A DNA stretch of 64,000 nt from Rhodococcus sp. 105337 (GCF_012844225.1 NZ_JABAGQ010000003.1:62001-126000); one strand, 5' to 3'. Counted from the first letter of the stretch, positions 7,857 through 16,550 are shown. Made by a program: numbers and translations. Notes: generated from the sequence alone by a model not told the origin.

Positions 7857-9365
7857 GTGGCGGGCACCAAGATCTCGGCGCAGGATTTCATCGACAACGT
7901 GGTCGACCCGGGAAGTTTCACCTCGTGGGATACCACCCCGGTAAAGGTCCACGCCGACGAGAAATATCAGGCGGACCTCCGTCGCGCCGCCGAGAAGTCC
8001 GGTACCGACGAATCGGTTCTCACCGGAACGGGCACAGTGCACGGTCGCCGCGTGGCGCTGATCGCATGCGAGTTCTCCTTCCTCGCAGGGTCGATCGGCG
8101 TCGCGGCGGCCGAGCGGATCGTGACCGCGATCGAACGCGCCACCGCCGAGCGTCTCCCCCTGCTCGCCTCCCCCACCTCGGGAGGCACCCGAATGCAGGA
8201 GGGGACGCTCGCGTTCGTACAGATGGTGAAGATTGCCGCTGCCGTCGCAGAGCACAAGGCATCGCACCTGGGTTACCTTGTCTATCTGCGTAATCCGACC
8301 ACCGGAGGAGTCTTCGCGTCGTGGGGGTCGCTCGGGCACGTCACCGTGGCCGAACCCGGGGCGCTCGTCGGTTTTCTCGGACCCCGCGTCTACCAGGCGC
8401 TCTACAACGAACCTTTCCCGGAGGGCGTGCAGACCGCGGAAAATCTCTACCGCAAGGGCGTGATCGACGGAGTCGTTCCGCTCCGCGGCGTCCGGCAACT
8501 GGTGCACCGGCTTCTGCGCGTGCTCGTCGAACCGGATCGGCCCGACACCAGCACTTCTCGCGCCGTCACCACCGTCGACGACGTGCCCGGCATCCCGGCC
8601 TGGCAGTCGGTCATGCTCAGCCGCAGGCCCGAACGCCCGGGGATCCGTGAATTGCTCCGGCACGCCGCGTCGGCTCAGGTACGACTGTCCGGTACCGGGG
8701 AAGGCGAGTCCGATAAGACGGTGTTGTTGTCGCTGGCGCGTTTTCGCGGGGTGTCGTGTGTGATGTTCGGGCAGGACCGCACCGGCCAGTCCGCGTCGAG
8801 CACGATGGGACCCGGCGCGCTGCGGGAAGCACGTCGCGCAATGCGGCTCGCCGAAGAACTCCGACTCCCCCTCGTTCTCGTCATCGACACCCTCGGCGCG
8901 TCGTTGTCGAAGGAGGCCGAGGAACGCGGACTCGCGCCCGAAATCGCCCGCTGCATATCCGATCTCGTGACCTTGTCGACGCCGACCGTGTCGGTGCTGC
9001 TCGGCCAGGGCACAGGCGGGGGTGCGCTCGCGTTGCTGCCCGCCGACCGTGTGCTGTGCGCGCAACACGGGTGGCTCGCTCCGCTGCCACCCGAGGGAGC
9101 CAGCGCCATCGTGCACCGCGACACCACCCATGCCCCGCGCATGGCAGAAGCACAGGGAATCCGCGCGCGGGACCTGCTGCGTGACGGGATCGTGGACGGG
9201 GTGATTCCCGAACGACCCGACGCGAGCGAGGAACCGGTGGAATTCGTGAAGCGAGTCGGTGCCGCCGTCGCACGCGAGCTCACCGAACTGGCCGGGGAGC
9301 CCGCCGACCGGCGGTACAGCCGCCGAATCGGCCGGTATCGCCGGTTGGGTCTTCCGGCGGAGTGA
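7857..9365 (+). CDS. accD3: Fused acyl-CoA carboxylase carboxyltransferase (AccD3-like)
   Basis: 502 aa with beta-like (N) and alpha-like (C) carboxyltransferase halves in one chain. Typical segments include LPLLASPTSGGTRMQEG, NPTTGGVFASWGSLGH and GFLGPRVYQALY in the first half, and LGQGTGGGALALLPADRV in the second, which provide the oxyanion holes for acyl-CoA and carboxybiotin. It matches my memory of M. tuberculosis AccD3 (Rv0904c, about 495 aa), which lies beside prrA there. Here prrA is about 13 kb away. The true substrate of AccD3 is not firmly known. The GTG start has GGAGG upstream. Confidence 0.85.
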   Translation: MAGTKISAQDFIDNVVDPGSFTSWDTTPVKVHADEKYQADLRRAAEKSGTDESVLTGTGTVHGRRVALIACEFSFLAGSIGVAAAERIVTAIERATAERLPLLASPTSGGTRMQEGTLAFVQMVKIAAAVAEHKASHLGYLVYLRNPTTGGVFASWGSLGHVTVAEPGALVGFLGPRVYQALYNEPFPEGVQTAENLYRKGVIDGVVPLRGVRQLVHRLLRVLVEPDRPDTSTSRAVTTVDDVPGIPAWQSVMLSRRPERPGIRELLRHAASAQVRLSGTGEGESDKTVLLSLARFRGVSCVMFGQDRTGQSASSTMGPGALREARRAMRLAEELRLPLVLVIDTLGASLSKEAEERGLAPEIARCISDLVTLSTPTVSVLLGQGTGGGALALLPADRVLCAQHGWLAPLPPEGASAIVHRDTTHAPRMAEAQGIRARDLLRDGIVDGVIPERPDASEEPVEFVKRVGAAVARELTELAGEPADRRYSRRIGRYRRLGLPAE

Positions 9366-9380
9366 GCCTCGCCGGGCGGA

Positions 9381-10472
9381 TCAGGGACGCACACCCACCC
9401 CCGTCGCGACCTCCTCCACACGGCCACGCAGGCTGTCGGCCACCAAAGGCGGGGTCGGCGCTCCGGCACCTTCCCGCAGCCCGGAGACGAACTCCGCGAG
9501 CACATCCAGCGGCTCGGCGGACGGCGACCAGCCGAGTTCGGTCCGAGCGCGCGTGCAATCCATCAGTGGTAGCCGAAGGACGGTATCGAGAAGCCCCGGA
9601 TCGGCCGGCGCGAGATGGGTATGCCAGGCCGCGGCGACGGCAGAGCGAATGATCCCGCGCTTGACCGGCACCACCCGCGCGCCCAGCACTTCCGCGAACG
9701 AGTGGGCGTCGACCGGCGGATCCGCCGCGATGTTGAACGCACCCCGGACGGGCCGCAGGACGGCACGCACGTAGGCATCCGCCGCGTCGTCGGAATGCAG
9801 GATCTGCATCCGCAGCCCCGGCATGTCCGGAACGACCGGAATCGCAGGCAGCAGCGAGCCCGGTACGAACGGCCCCGCAAAGATCCGTCGCTGCGCTGTG
9901 GCAGAGCGTCGCTGGAAGATGAACCCGGGCCGCATCCGGACGAGACGGATCTCCGGATGCTCGAGTTCGAAGGCGTCGTACCACCGCTCGAGATAGGCCT
10001 TCTCCCTCGGATACGCCGCGCCCGGCCATCCGTGGGTGGGCCACGTTTCGTCGACGCGCGGTTCCTCGACTCCGGGCTCCGAAGTGGGGCCTGGCGAATA
10101 GGCCCCGACAGACGACGCCACCACGATCACGGGCACCTGCGCCTCCGCTGCGGCGGTGAGTGTCCGGATCGTGCCCAGCACGTTGTTCTCCCACGTCGTC
10201 TCCGGTTTGTGCGTGGGTTGGAACAGCCAGGCCAGGTGGACGAGCGCGTCGGCGCCGCGCAGCGTCTCCGCGAGATCGTCCGACGCGACATCGACAGGCG
10301 CGAAGGTCGATTTGGGGACCGCCCAGTCGGTCGGGCGACGGGCAATGCCCAGGACCGATTCCACGGCGGGTTCCGCCCCGAGGGCGCGAACCACTGCGGT
10401 GCCGACGTTGCCGGTCGCGCCGGTGACCACCACGTGCATGCCGGAAGAGCTAGCTTTCGAGTGTTCGGTCAT
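9381..10472 (-). CDS. NAD-dependent epimerase/dehydratase (extended SDR family)
   Basis: 363 aa. The Rossmann motif TGATGNVGTAVVRAL starts near residue 18. The catalytic pair is in YPREKAYLE (Tyr-x3-Lys). The extended SDR fold is used by sugar-nucleotide epimerases and related oxidoreductases. The substrate is unknown. I chose ATG 10472; the next ATG, 33 bases inside, would still give a complete Rossmann fold. It converges on accD3 with a 15-base gap. Confidence 0.8.
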   Translation of the reverse strand: MTEHSKASSSGMHVVVTGATGNVGTAVVRALGAEPAVESVLGIARRPTDWAVPKSTFAPVDVASDDLAETLRGADALVHLAWLFQPTHKPETTWENNVLGTIRTLTAAAEAQVPVIVVASSVGAYSPGPTSEPGVEEPRVDETWPTHGWPGAAYPREKAYLERWYDAFELEHPEIRLVRMRPGFIFQRRSATAQRRIFAGPFVPGSLLPAIPVVPDMPGLRMQILHSDDAADAYVRAVLRPVRGAFNIAADPPVDAHSFAEVLGARVVPVKRGIIRSAVAAAWHTHLAPADPGLLDTVLRLPLMDCTRARTELGWSPSAEPLDVLAEFVSGLREGAGAPTPPLVADSLRGRVEEVATGVGVRP

Positions 10473-10566
10473 GCTTCCGAGTACCCGGCGGGTGCGACGT
10501 AAACCTGCGGCTACCACGCACCGGTGTCACGATTCCGGCGAATGCTCGGACGCATCGCGGATCGGT

Positions 10567-11862
10567 TCAGCGGTGGCTGCGCCGTAGTTCTTTCAGTCGG
10601 CCCCGGACCGGCGTACTGGCCATCCCTCGGAGATTGAGCGGCGGATCGATGGTTGCCAGGACCTCGCCCTCCAGTTGTCCGAGGGTGTCCGGATCTTCCG
10701 AGATGATCGCCACGACCCTCAAATGGCGCGTCATCCATTCGGTCAACGCGTGTTCGTCGATGACATCCCTTCCCTGCGCGTGGGCGAGGATCGAGCCGAG
10801 GGTGCGCCGGAACGTTGAGAATTCGTGGTTTCCACCGAGGTGCATGCCGACGATGCGCAGCCACAGGGTGTTGGTGGACCGCCTACCGCTCGGCCATCGC
10901 GTCGCACCCGCCAGCCCTGCATAGATCAACCCCGGCGCGAGGGGCATGCCGAGGCCGGCGGTGAGGTCTTCGGCCCCTGACCCGTCGACCCACCAGCTGT
11001 ACAAGCCGGGATTCCTCCATCGCTTCGGATCCTCGGCCAGAAAATCGGCCGGTTTCATGGCCCGAGAGGAATCGAGCAACCCGGTGACAAACGCGGCGGT
11101 TTCCGCATGACCATGATCGGGATCCGCGGCCGTCGGGACACCCTCGGCCGTATCGATCTCATCCGAGCGGCGGGCGTACCAACTCAGTCGCCGGCCCATA
11201 CTCAGTCCCTCCAGCGGGGTGCGCACGGTGACGCCTTTGGCAAGCAGATGCGGTGAAAGTGCTTCGACGTAGGCCGCTCCGGCGTGGATTTCGATGACCC
11301 GATTCTGCAGCGGGCCAGCCAGGAGCTCGAGCCGTTCTGTCACCCACCTGCCCCACGCGGAGCGATAGGTCGAAGGCGTGTCAGGGAGGTAGCGCTCGTA
11401 CGGCGACAGCCATTCGTCAGGTGCGACCAGTCCGTGCTCGGCCGAAAGTATGAACCACGGTAGGCCCGTCCCTTCCGCATACGACCGCTGGCGAGAGAAC
11501 AACGGCGAGACGTACAGATCCTTCGCTGCGGACGGCGCGTTCTCTTTGGATTTCACACAGGTGACGAGCACCAGGTCCGCCTCGACGGCATTCCGCGGGC
11601 GGCCCATCGTCTCGAGGTGGGGAGACAGGCGTGCGTCGGTGGCCCGCACGAAGGTGAGCGCTTCGCCGAGCCGTAGGTCTTCCAGCGTGAAACCAGCCGT
11701 CTTCCAGGCATTTACGTGTGAACGGTCGCCCGACCACCACGTCCGGTGTTTCGATGCCGAGGCCGGCAGCTCGCCGACCAGCGAGACGAGTTCGTCCCAA
11801 CTCAACCGGATCGGCGAGTCGGCGACAGACAACTTCTCGATCAATACATCCCAGTGCGCCAC
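10567..11862 (-). CDS. Three-part protein: N-terminal DUF7662-like, DUF6884-like, C-terminal GIY-YIG nuclease-like domain
   Basis: 431 aa. Residues about 15-70 (WDELVSLVGELP...TWWSGDRSHVNAWKTAGF) resemble a small DUF7662-type module. Residues 97-215 (LVTCVKSKENAPSAAKDLY...ILSAEHGLV) resemble DUF6884. Residues 284-412 look like a GIY-YIG nuclease: Gly286-Leu-Tyr288, Tyr314-Ala-Gly316, Arg336, a Glu near 398-400 and Asn410 in DPPLN, all in the right order. The domain names are from memory. It is divergent from the uracil-glycosylase-like gene (155 bases apart). A role in DNA processing or defence is likely but unproven; the DUF6884 part might instead act on nucleobases. Confidence 0.7.
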   Translation of the reverse strand: MAHWDVLIEKLSVADSPIRLSWDELVSLVGELPASASKHRTWWSGDRSHVNAWKTAGFTLEDLRLGEALTFVRATDARLSPHLETMGRPRNAVEADLVLVTCVKSKENAPSAAKDLYVSPLFSRQRSYAEGTGLPWFILSAEHGLVAPDEWLSPYERYLPDTPSTYRSAWGRWVTERLELLAGPLQNRVIEIHAGAAYVEALSPHLLAKGVTVRTPLEGLSMGRRLSWYARRSDEIDTAEGVPTAADPDHGHAETAAFVTGLLDSSRAMKPADFLAEDPKRWRNPGLYSWWVDGSGAEDLTAGLGMPLAPGLIYAGLAGATRWPSGRRSTNTLWLRIVGMHLGGNHEFSTFRRTLGSILAHAQGRDVIDEHALTEWMTRHLRVVAIISEDPDTLGQLEGEVLATIDPPLNLRGMASTPVRGRLKELRRSHR

Positions 11863-12017
11863 GCCAGATATCTATCACCACACTGTGGCCGGGCCCGTCA
11901 CGGGGAGGAAAGCGGAATCCGCGGCACAAACACGCCGACCCCTTCATGGCACCCGACGCACCTGGGAGAACTCCGCCACATACCCGACTGCCGGTCTTCT
12001 GTGTCATTGTCTGTGCC

Positions 12018-12635
12018 ATGCCGAACGGACGTAACGCCGCCCCCGCTGTTGTAGCCGAGAAGATGTCGCGTACGCGGGATCCTCATGTCGCGGCGTTGAA
12101 CGGTCTGGCCGACCGTATCGCCGATTCGGTCGGCTTGCCACACGGTCATGTCCCCTATGTCGATCCGGACCAGGGCGGTATCGAGGCGCGGGTGCTGGTG
12201 CTGCTCGACAACCCGTCCACCAAAGCCGAGGCGGGCACCGGATCGGGGTTGCTGAGCTTGGACAACAACGACCGGACCGCGCGCAACTGCCGTGAGGCAT
12301 ACGCACGTCACGGGGTGCCGTGGTCGCAAGTCGTCCACTGGAACGTGGTGCCTTTTCCCGTCGAAGGGGAAAAGAACGGCGGTTCGACGGCCGCGGAGCG
12401 CGCCCGCGCGGTCCGGTGGACCCGGGAATTCGTGAGTCTGTGTCCGAACCTCGAGCAGGTGTTGCTACTCGGCGCGGCGGCTCGCGATGGTTGGGCGCGG
12501 GCGGGCATCGACCGCGATCTCTACGTAGTTCCCGGCAAAGTTCCGCACTGCTCGGCTCGAGGCTTGAACTCGCCCGGAGGCCGCGAGCGGTTCGAGGCAG
12601 CGATCGCACAGATCGCCCGTTCCTTGACCTACTGA
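12018..12635 (+). CDS. Uracil-DNA-glycosylase-superfamily-like protein
   Basis: 205 aa. VLVLLDNPSTKAEAG (about 56-70) is the UDG motif A region, GLLSLDNNDRTARN is the following loop, and LLLGAAARDGWARAG holds the later beta strand. This group is a distinct actinobacterial UDG-like family, so uracil excision itself is not assured. ATG 12018 is chosen because the preceding open frame (from 11718) covers the divergent promoter. It shares its upstream region with the GIY-YIG gene on the other strand. Confidence 0.75.
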   Translation: MPNGRNAAPAVVAEKMSRTRDPHVAALNGLADRIADSVGLPHGHVPYVDPDQGGIEARVLVLLDNPSTKAEAGTGSGLLSLDNNDRTARNCREAYARHGVPWSQVVHWNVVPFPVEGEKNGGSTAAERARAVRWTREFVSLCPNLEQVLLLGAAARDGWARAGIDRDLYVVPGKVPHCSARGLNSPGGRERFEAAIAQIARSLTY

Positions 12636-12695
12636 GTCTGCAACATGCCACCCGGGCACCATCATCGACACAATCCGTGGACACCCGCATCGCCC

Positions 12696-13325
12696 TCAGA
12701 TGAGGGCGGCGCGCACGTCGACCGTCGCGCGGAACCATCGCGCGAGGTATTTGTCTCCCAGAAGCTCCGGACAAGACCTGAGATGTTCGACAAACCAACC
12801 GGACAAGCCGTCCCACTCGGTGTGGTCGCCGGGTGCGCGAAGTGTCCAGCCGAGTTCGTCGAGGGTCCAGTGCGCTTTCGCGGAGTTGCGCAGCATCGAG
12901 GTACTCACCCAGTTCGGTTCGGCGTCGACCCCGCCGCGCGCGACAGGTACAAGGTGGTCGATTGTCGGGAACAGTTCCCAAAATGCGAAGTGCGACTGCG
13001 ACATCAGCCAATTCTGGTGCGCGGGAAACTCGTCGGGAAATACTCGCGACAACGTGCGGAGAGCACCAGGGTGCACGAGCTTGGTGCCGCTGTAGCGGTC
13101 GACGAAACCGTCCCGGTAGAACACCTGCAAGCATTGACGTTCGGTGTAGCGGCGCGGGTTCTTCGCCAGTGCGCTGAAGGGATACTCTCGGCGCAAAATC
13201 TGGCGGCCCTGTTCGAGATCACCGGCGTCGATCGCAGCCACGGTGCGAGCGAGTATGTCTGCTTTGTCGCCGGCGCTCTGGGTGTCGCTCGGTACAGGGA
13301 CAGCGTGTGGGGGCGGAGTCGACAC
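12696..13325 (-). CDS. HNH endonuclease-like protein
   Basis: 209 aa from GTG 13325, which has AGGA about 8 bases upstream. The C-terminal half holds a degenerate HNH pattern: Asp123-His124 in TIDHLVP, Asn138 in EPNWV, then Asn147...Lys150 in RNSAKAHW. The middle (QVFYRDGFVDRYSGTKLV) matches the strand before HNH in McrA-like proteins, though here it lacks the CxxC zinc knuckles. It may be a nuclease of the HNH_5 type. It converges with the UDG-like gene and is followed by the lipoprotein gene on the same strand. Confidence 0.65.
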   Translation of the reverse strand: MSTPPPHAVPVPSDTQSAGDKADILARTVAAIDAGDLEQGRQILRREYPFSALAKNPRRYTERQCLQVFYRDGFVDRYSGTKLVHPGALRTLSRVFPDEFPAHQNWLMSQSHFAFWELFPTIDHLVPVARGGVDAEPNWVSTSMLRNSAKAHWTLDELGWTLRAPGDHTEWDGLSGWFVEHLRSCPELLGDKYLARWFRATVDVRAALI

Positions 13326-13395
13326 ACTTGCGATCCTAGAGCGGTTCACCCGAGAGCCTGCTCGACTCGAACCCGTCCCGCCATCGCAGGTCGGG

Positions 13396-13974
13396 TCAGT
13401 AGGCAGCGTTGGCTCCGTATTCAGCCTGAGCCCTGGTGTACCCCTCGTATTCCAGTTGCTCAACCAGCCCCGACAGGGAAAACGACGTCATGTCGAGGTA
13501 CTGCTCGGCGCTTCGTTTAGCCTGCCGGTCCCAATCCACGTCCAGGCGGTCCACTGCGTACGTCGCGTCCGCGGTGGAGAAGCCCTCGTATTCGAGTTGG
13601 TTGATCAACCCGCTGCGTGAGAAGGGCATCATCTCGATGTACTCCTCGGCGGACCGGACAGCATTGCGCTGGCTGGAGCTGATCTGCGGTGTGACCGGGG
13701 CAGGAGCAAGTGCGGGTGCGACTTCAGCCGTAGTGGGTGTCGGTGTCGACGTCCGGTATGTGCTGGAGGGCGGGACGCCCGCAGTACTGCGCGGTGTGGT
13801 GGCCGCAGGCGCTGTAGTCGTGCTCGACGCCACGGTCGTGGTCGACGCCGTGGAGGCCTCGGCTGACACGGTCACCGTTTCGGTGATCACGGGCGACGAA
13901 CCGGTGTCGTCGGCAGAGCAACCCACGACGAGGAAGAAAAGGGCGGGGACGGCCGTAAGGGCGCGGACTCTCAT
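13396..13974 (-). CDS. Ltp-family lipoprotein with two cell-surface repeat domains
   Basis: 192 aa. The signal peptide ends in a lipobox (LVVGC, Cys19). A Thr/Ser/Pro/Ala-rich spacer covers about 20-100. Two homologous helical repeats follow: about 102-148 (NAVRSAEEYIEMMPFSRSGLINQLEYEGF) and 150-192 (QAKRSAEQYLDMTSFSLSGLVEQLEYEGY). These match the Ltp/HHxxxx surface lipoprotein domain (PF07553). In Streptococcus phage TP-J34, Ltp blocks injection of other phage DNA. Many actinobacteria also carry such proteins with no known phage link. A superinfection-exclusion role here is only inferred. Confidence 0.8.
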   Translation of the reverse strand: MRVRALTAVPALFFLVVGCSADDTGSSPVITETVTVSAEASTASTTTVASSTTTAPAATTPRSTAGVPPSSTYRTSTPTPTTAEVAPALAPAPVTPQISSSQRNAVRSAEEYIEMMPFSRSGLINQLEYEGFSTADATYAVDRLDVDWDRQAKRSAEQYLDMTSFSLSGLVEQLEYEGYTRAQAEYGANAAY

Positions 13975-14179
13975 GCCGGGATAACCCGGTTTGCCCTACT
14001 TTTCGTTACCGAGAACAAAGACTCGACCCGGGATCGGCAGACCTGGTCCTTTGCTTGGGCGCGGCGAGCGCGGCGACTTTGCGTGCGGTGTCCGGCATGC
14101 GGTGTGACCGGAGCGTGCGTGGTAGTTCTCGTTCGTAGGTGCGTTGGATCGAGGCGACCACCCACACAGCGACCAGCCG

Positions 14180-14467
14180 TCACGGCCGCGGATCGGTGCG
14201 GGTCCACCGGCGCCGATCACTGAGCGTGGCCCCGCTACAGCGACGGCACGGGAAGACTCCGTGTTCCCCGAGTTCGGCCAGATAGAGAGCGTCGGTCCAC
14301 GGCACGTGCGGGAAGCGGGCGAGGCGGGCACGGGAGAGCGGGACTCCGCACAGGGTCTGGTTGGTGCCGGGCGTCCACGCGTGCGTATCGCCACGCGGGT
14401 ATCTGATCCCGTCGGTGTCGGTCCACCGACTCGACGCCGCGACTGCGGGTGTGGTTCGTTGAGCCAT
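14180..14467 (-). CDS. Small conserved Cys-rich protein (possible zinc ribbon)
   Basis: 95 aa. The core TLCGVPLSRARLARFPHVPW and, near the end, CRRC (Cys74, Cys77) with Cys40 are the only Cys residues. I recall similar small proteins (CGxPLSRARLxRFPHVxW...CxxC) in many actinobacteria without assigned function. It probably binds zinc through the Cys residues and a His. The start at ATG 14467 is supported by the conserved HAW-TPGTNQTLCG segment beginning near residue 29. Its promoter region holds a 15-base tandem duplication. Confidence 0.6.
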   Translation of the reverse strand: MAQRTTPAVAASSRWTDTDGIRYPRGDTHAWTPGTNQTLCGVPLSRARLARFPHVPWTDALYLAELGEHGVFPCRRCSGATLSDRRRWTRTDPRP

Positions 14468-14509
14468 GGGATCCGGATTCCCCGAACGGGCGAGATCACG
14501 CCCACCTCC

Positions 14510-14539
14510 TCCACTGCCCTTCCGTCCACTGCCCTTCCG
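14510..14539. repeat. 15-bp tandem duplication
   Basis: TCCACTGCCCTTCCG occurs twice head to tail (14510-14524 and 14525-14539) in the 190-base region between the divergent Cys-rich gene and prpE. The copies are identical, so the duplication is recent. It may affect the promoter of the minus-strand gene, whose start lies 43 bases away. Confidence 0.85.
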
Positions 14540-14612
14540 TCGGCACCCCGCTCGGCGCCCAACCACTGCCGCCCGTCGCACATCGCGTTCGGGGCCGAGG
14601 CCGGTCGCATAG

Positions 14613-14627
14613 GGTGACGCGGTCACC
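14613..14627. promoter_or_regulatory. Perfect palindrome upstream of prpE (candidate operator)
   Basis: GGTGAC-GCG-GTCACC is a perfect 6+6 inverted repeat with a 3-base centre, 30 bases upstream of the prpE ATG and directly after a possible -10 element (CATAGG). Such a site would suit a dimeric repressor or activator. The regulator is unknown and no regulator gene is adjacent. Confidence 0.5.
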
Positions 14628-14657
14628 ACTGTCAGTGCGAGGGAAGGACACCAGGCG

Positions 14658-16550
14658 ATGAGCTCGTACGAGGAGGCGTTCCACCAGAGCGTCGAGGACC
14701 CCGAGGCCTTCTGGCTCGAGGCCGCGAAGGCCGTCGACTGGGACACCGCGCCCACCCGCGCACTGGACGACACGCACGCACCCTCGTACCGGTGGTTCCC
14801 GGACGGCACTCTCAACACCAGTGTCAACGCGCTCGACCGGCATGTCGCAGCAGGTGCAGGTGACCGGACCGCGCTGATCTGGGATTCGGCGATGGTTCCG
14901 GCGAAGAAGACCTACACGTACGCAGAACTGCTCGACGAGGTCGCCACATTCGCGGGAGTGCTGCGCGACCAGGGCGTCGTGGCCGGCGACCGCGTCATCA
15001 TCTACATGCCGATGATTCCGGAGGCCGCGATCGCGATGCTCGCGTGCGCCCGCATCGGTGCCGTGCACTCGGTGGTCTTCGGCGGGTTCGCGGCGAAGGA
15101 ACTCGCGACCCGCATCGACGATGCCCGTCCGGTCGTGCTCGTCACCGCGTCGGGTGGGCTCGAGCCCGGCCGAACCGTCGAGTATCTCCCCATGGTCGAG
15201 ACGGCTCTCGGGCTGTCGAAGACTCCCCCGCACACTGTGATCGTGAAGGATCGGGAACAGATTCCCGGTTCCGCTGCCGATTACAAGACGTCGTCCGCCG
15301 CGTGGTTCGACTGGGACGAACTCGTCGCCGACTCGTCGCCGGCCGAACCGGTCTCGGTCGCCGCCACCGACCCGCTCTACATCCTCTACACCTCCGGAAC
15401 CACCGGAAAGCCCAAGGGCGTCGTCCGCGACAACGGCGGACACGCGGTCGCGCTGACGTGGTCGATGCGCAACATCTACGACATCGGTGCAGGCGACGTG
15501 TGGTGGACCGCGTCCGACGTCGGGTGGGTGGTCGGGCACTCGTACATCGTCTACGGCCCACTGCTCGCCGGCGCCACCACGGTGCTGTACGAGGGCAAGC
15601 CGGTAGGCACCCCCGACGCGGGCGCGTTCTGGCGCATCATCGCGGAGAACAACGTCAAAGCGCTGTTCACGGCACCGACCGCGATCCGCGCGGTCCGCAA
15701 GGCGGATCCCGACGCCGAGGAACTCGCGAAGTATTCGATCGACTCGCTGGAAACGCTGTTCGCCGCCGGGGAACGCCTCGACCCCGACACCTACGCCTGG
15801 GCGACCCGCGTACTCGAGCGACCGGTCGTCGACCACTGGTGGCAGACCGAGACGGGCTGGGCGATCGCCGCGAATCTGCGCGGTCTCGATCCGATGCCGC
15901 TCAAGGCGGGTTCTCCGACGGTGCCGGTGCCGGGGTACCGCGTCGAAATCGTCGATGCCCATGGCGAACTCGTGAAGGCGAACACCGAAGGCAACATCGT
16001 CGTCCGGCTTCCGCTTCCGCCGGGCACCTTGACCGGTCTGTGGCAGGACGAGGACCGGTACCGCAGGTCGTATCTCGACACGTTCCCCGGCTACTACCTC
16101 ACCGGCGACTCGGGTTATGTGGACGAGGACGGCTACGTGTTCGTGCTCGGGCGCTCCGACGACGTGATCAACGTTGCCGGGCATCGTCTTTCGACGGGAA
16201 CGATGGAAGCGGTCGTGGCGTCGCATCCGGCCGTCGCCGAATGCGCGGTGGTGGGCATCCACGACGAGATCAAGGGGCAGCGTCCGTCGGGATACGTCGT
16301 CCTCAAGGCCGGTGTGGAAATCGACCCCGAGACCTTGCGACAGGAACTCGTCGCAATGGTGCGCGACCAGATCGGTGCGGTGGCGACGTTCCGGGACGTG
16401 ACCGTCGTGCAGGCACTGCCGAAAACCCGATCCGGCAAGATCCTCCGAAAGACCATGCGCCAGATCGCCGACCACGAGCAGTACACCGTGCCGTCCACGA
16501 TCGAAGACCCGGCAGTGCTCGAGGCGCTTCGGGCGCAACTGGGTGGCTGA
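14658..16550 (+). CDS. prpE: Propionyl-CoA synthetase (AMP-forming acyl-CoA synthetase)
   Basis: 630 aa, the family length. It converts propionate (or acetate) plus ATP and CoA to acyl-CoA. The ATP/AMP motif is YTSGTTGKPKG (about 242-252), followed by VVRDNGGHAVAL, which is characteristic of PrpE rather than Acs. The C-terminal PKTRSGKILRK contains the catalytic Lys (about 593), a target of acetylation control in this family. GGAAGGA lies upstream of the ATG. No prpBCD genes are nearby. Acetyl-CoA synthetase activity is possible too. Confidence 0.87.
   Translation: MSSYEEAFHQSVEDPEAFWLEAAKAVDWDTAPTRALDDTHAPSYRWFPDGTLNTSVNALDRHVAAGAGDRTALIWDSAMVPAKKTYTYAELLDEVATFAGVLRDQGVVAGDRVIIYMPMIPEAAIAMLACARIGAVHSVVFGGFAAKELATRIDDARPVVLVTASGGLEPGRTVEYLPMVETALGLSKTPPHTVIVKDREQIPGSAADYKTSSAAWFDWDELVADSSPAEPVSVAATDPLYILYTSGTTGKPKGVVRDNGGHAVALTWSMRNIYDIGAGDVWWTASDVGWVVGHSYIVYGPLLAGATTVLYEGKPVGTPDAGAFWRIIAENNVKALFTAPTAIRAVRKADPDAEELAKYSIDSLETLFAAGERLDPDTYAWATRVLERPVVDHWWQTETGWAIAANLRGLDPMPLKAGSPTVPVPGYRVEIVDAHGELVKANTEGNIVVRLPLPPGTLTGLWQDEDRYRRSYLDTFPGYYLTGDSGYVDEDGYVFVLGRSDDVINVAGHRLSTGTMEAVVASHPAVAECAVVGIHDEIKGQRPSGYVVLKAGVEIDPETLRQELVAMVRDQIGAVATFRDVTVVQALPKTRSGKILRKTMRQIADHEQYTVPSTIEDPAVLEALRAQLGG

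Noticed and set aside
13975-14179. Possible extra gene of 78 aa (13971-14207, minus strand)
   Set aside because: Composition is Arg/His/Thr-rich without any recognisable domain, and it overlaps both the lipoprotein start and the end of the Cys-rich gene. I treat the region as intergenic.
14496-16538. 680-aa minus-strand frame
   Set aside because: It is the antisense of prpE, whose ATP and lysine motifs are intact. The antisense protein is Arg/Asp/His-rich without any family.
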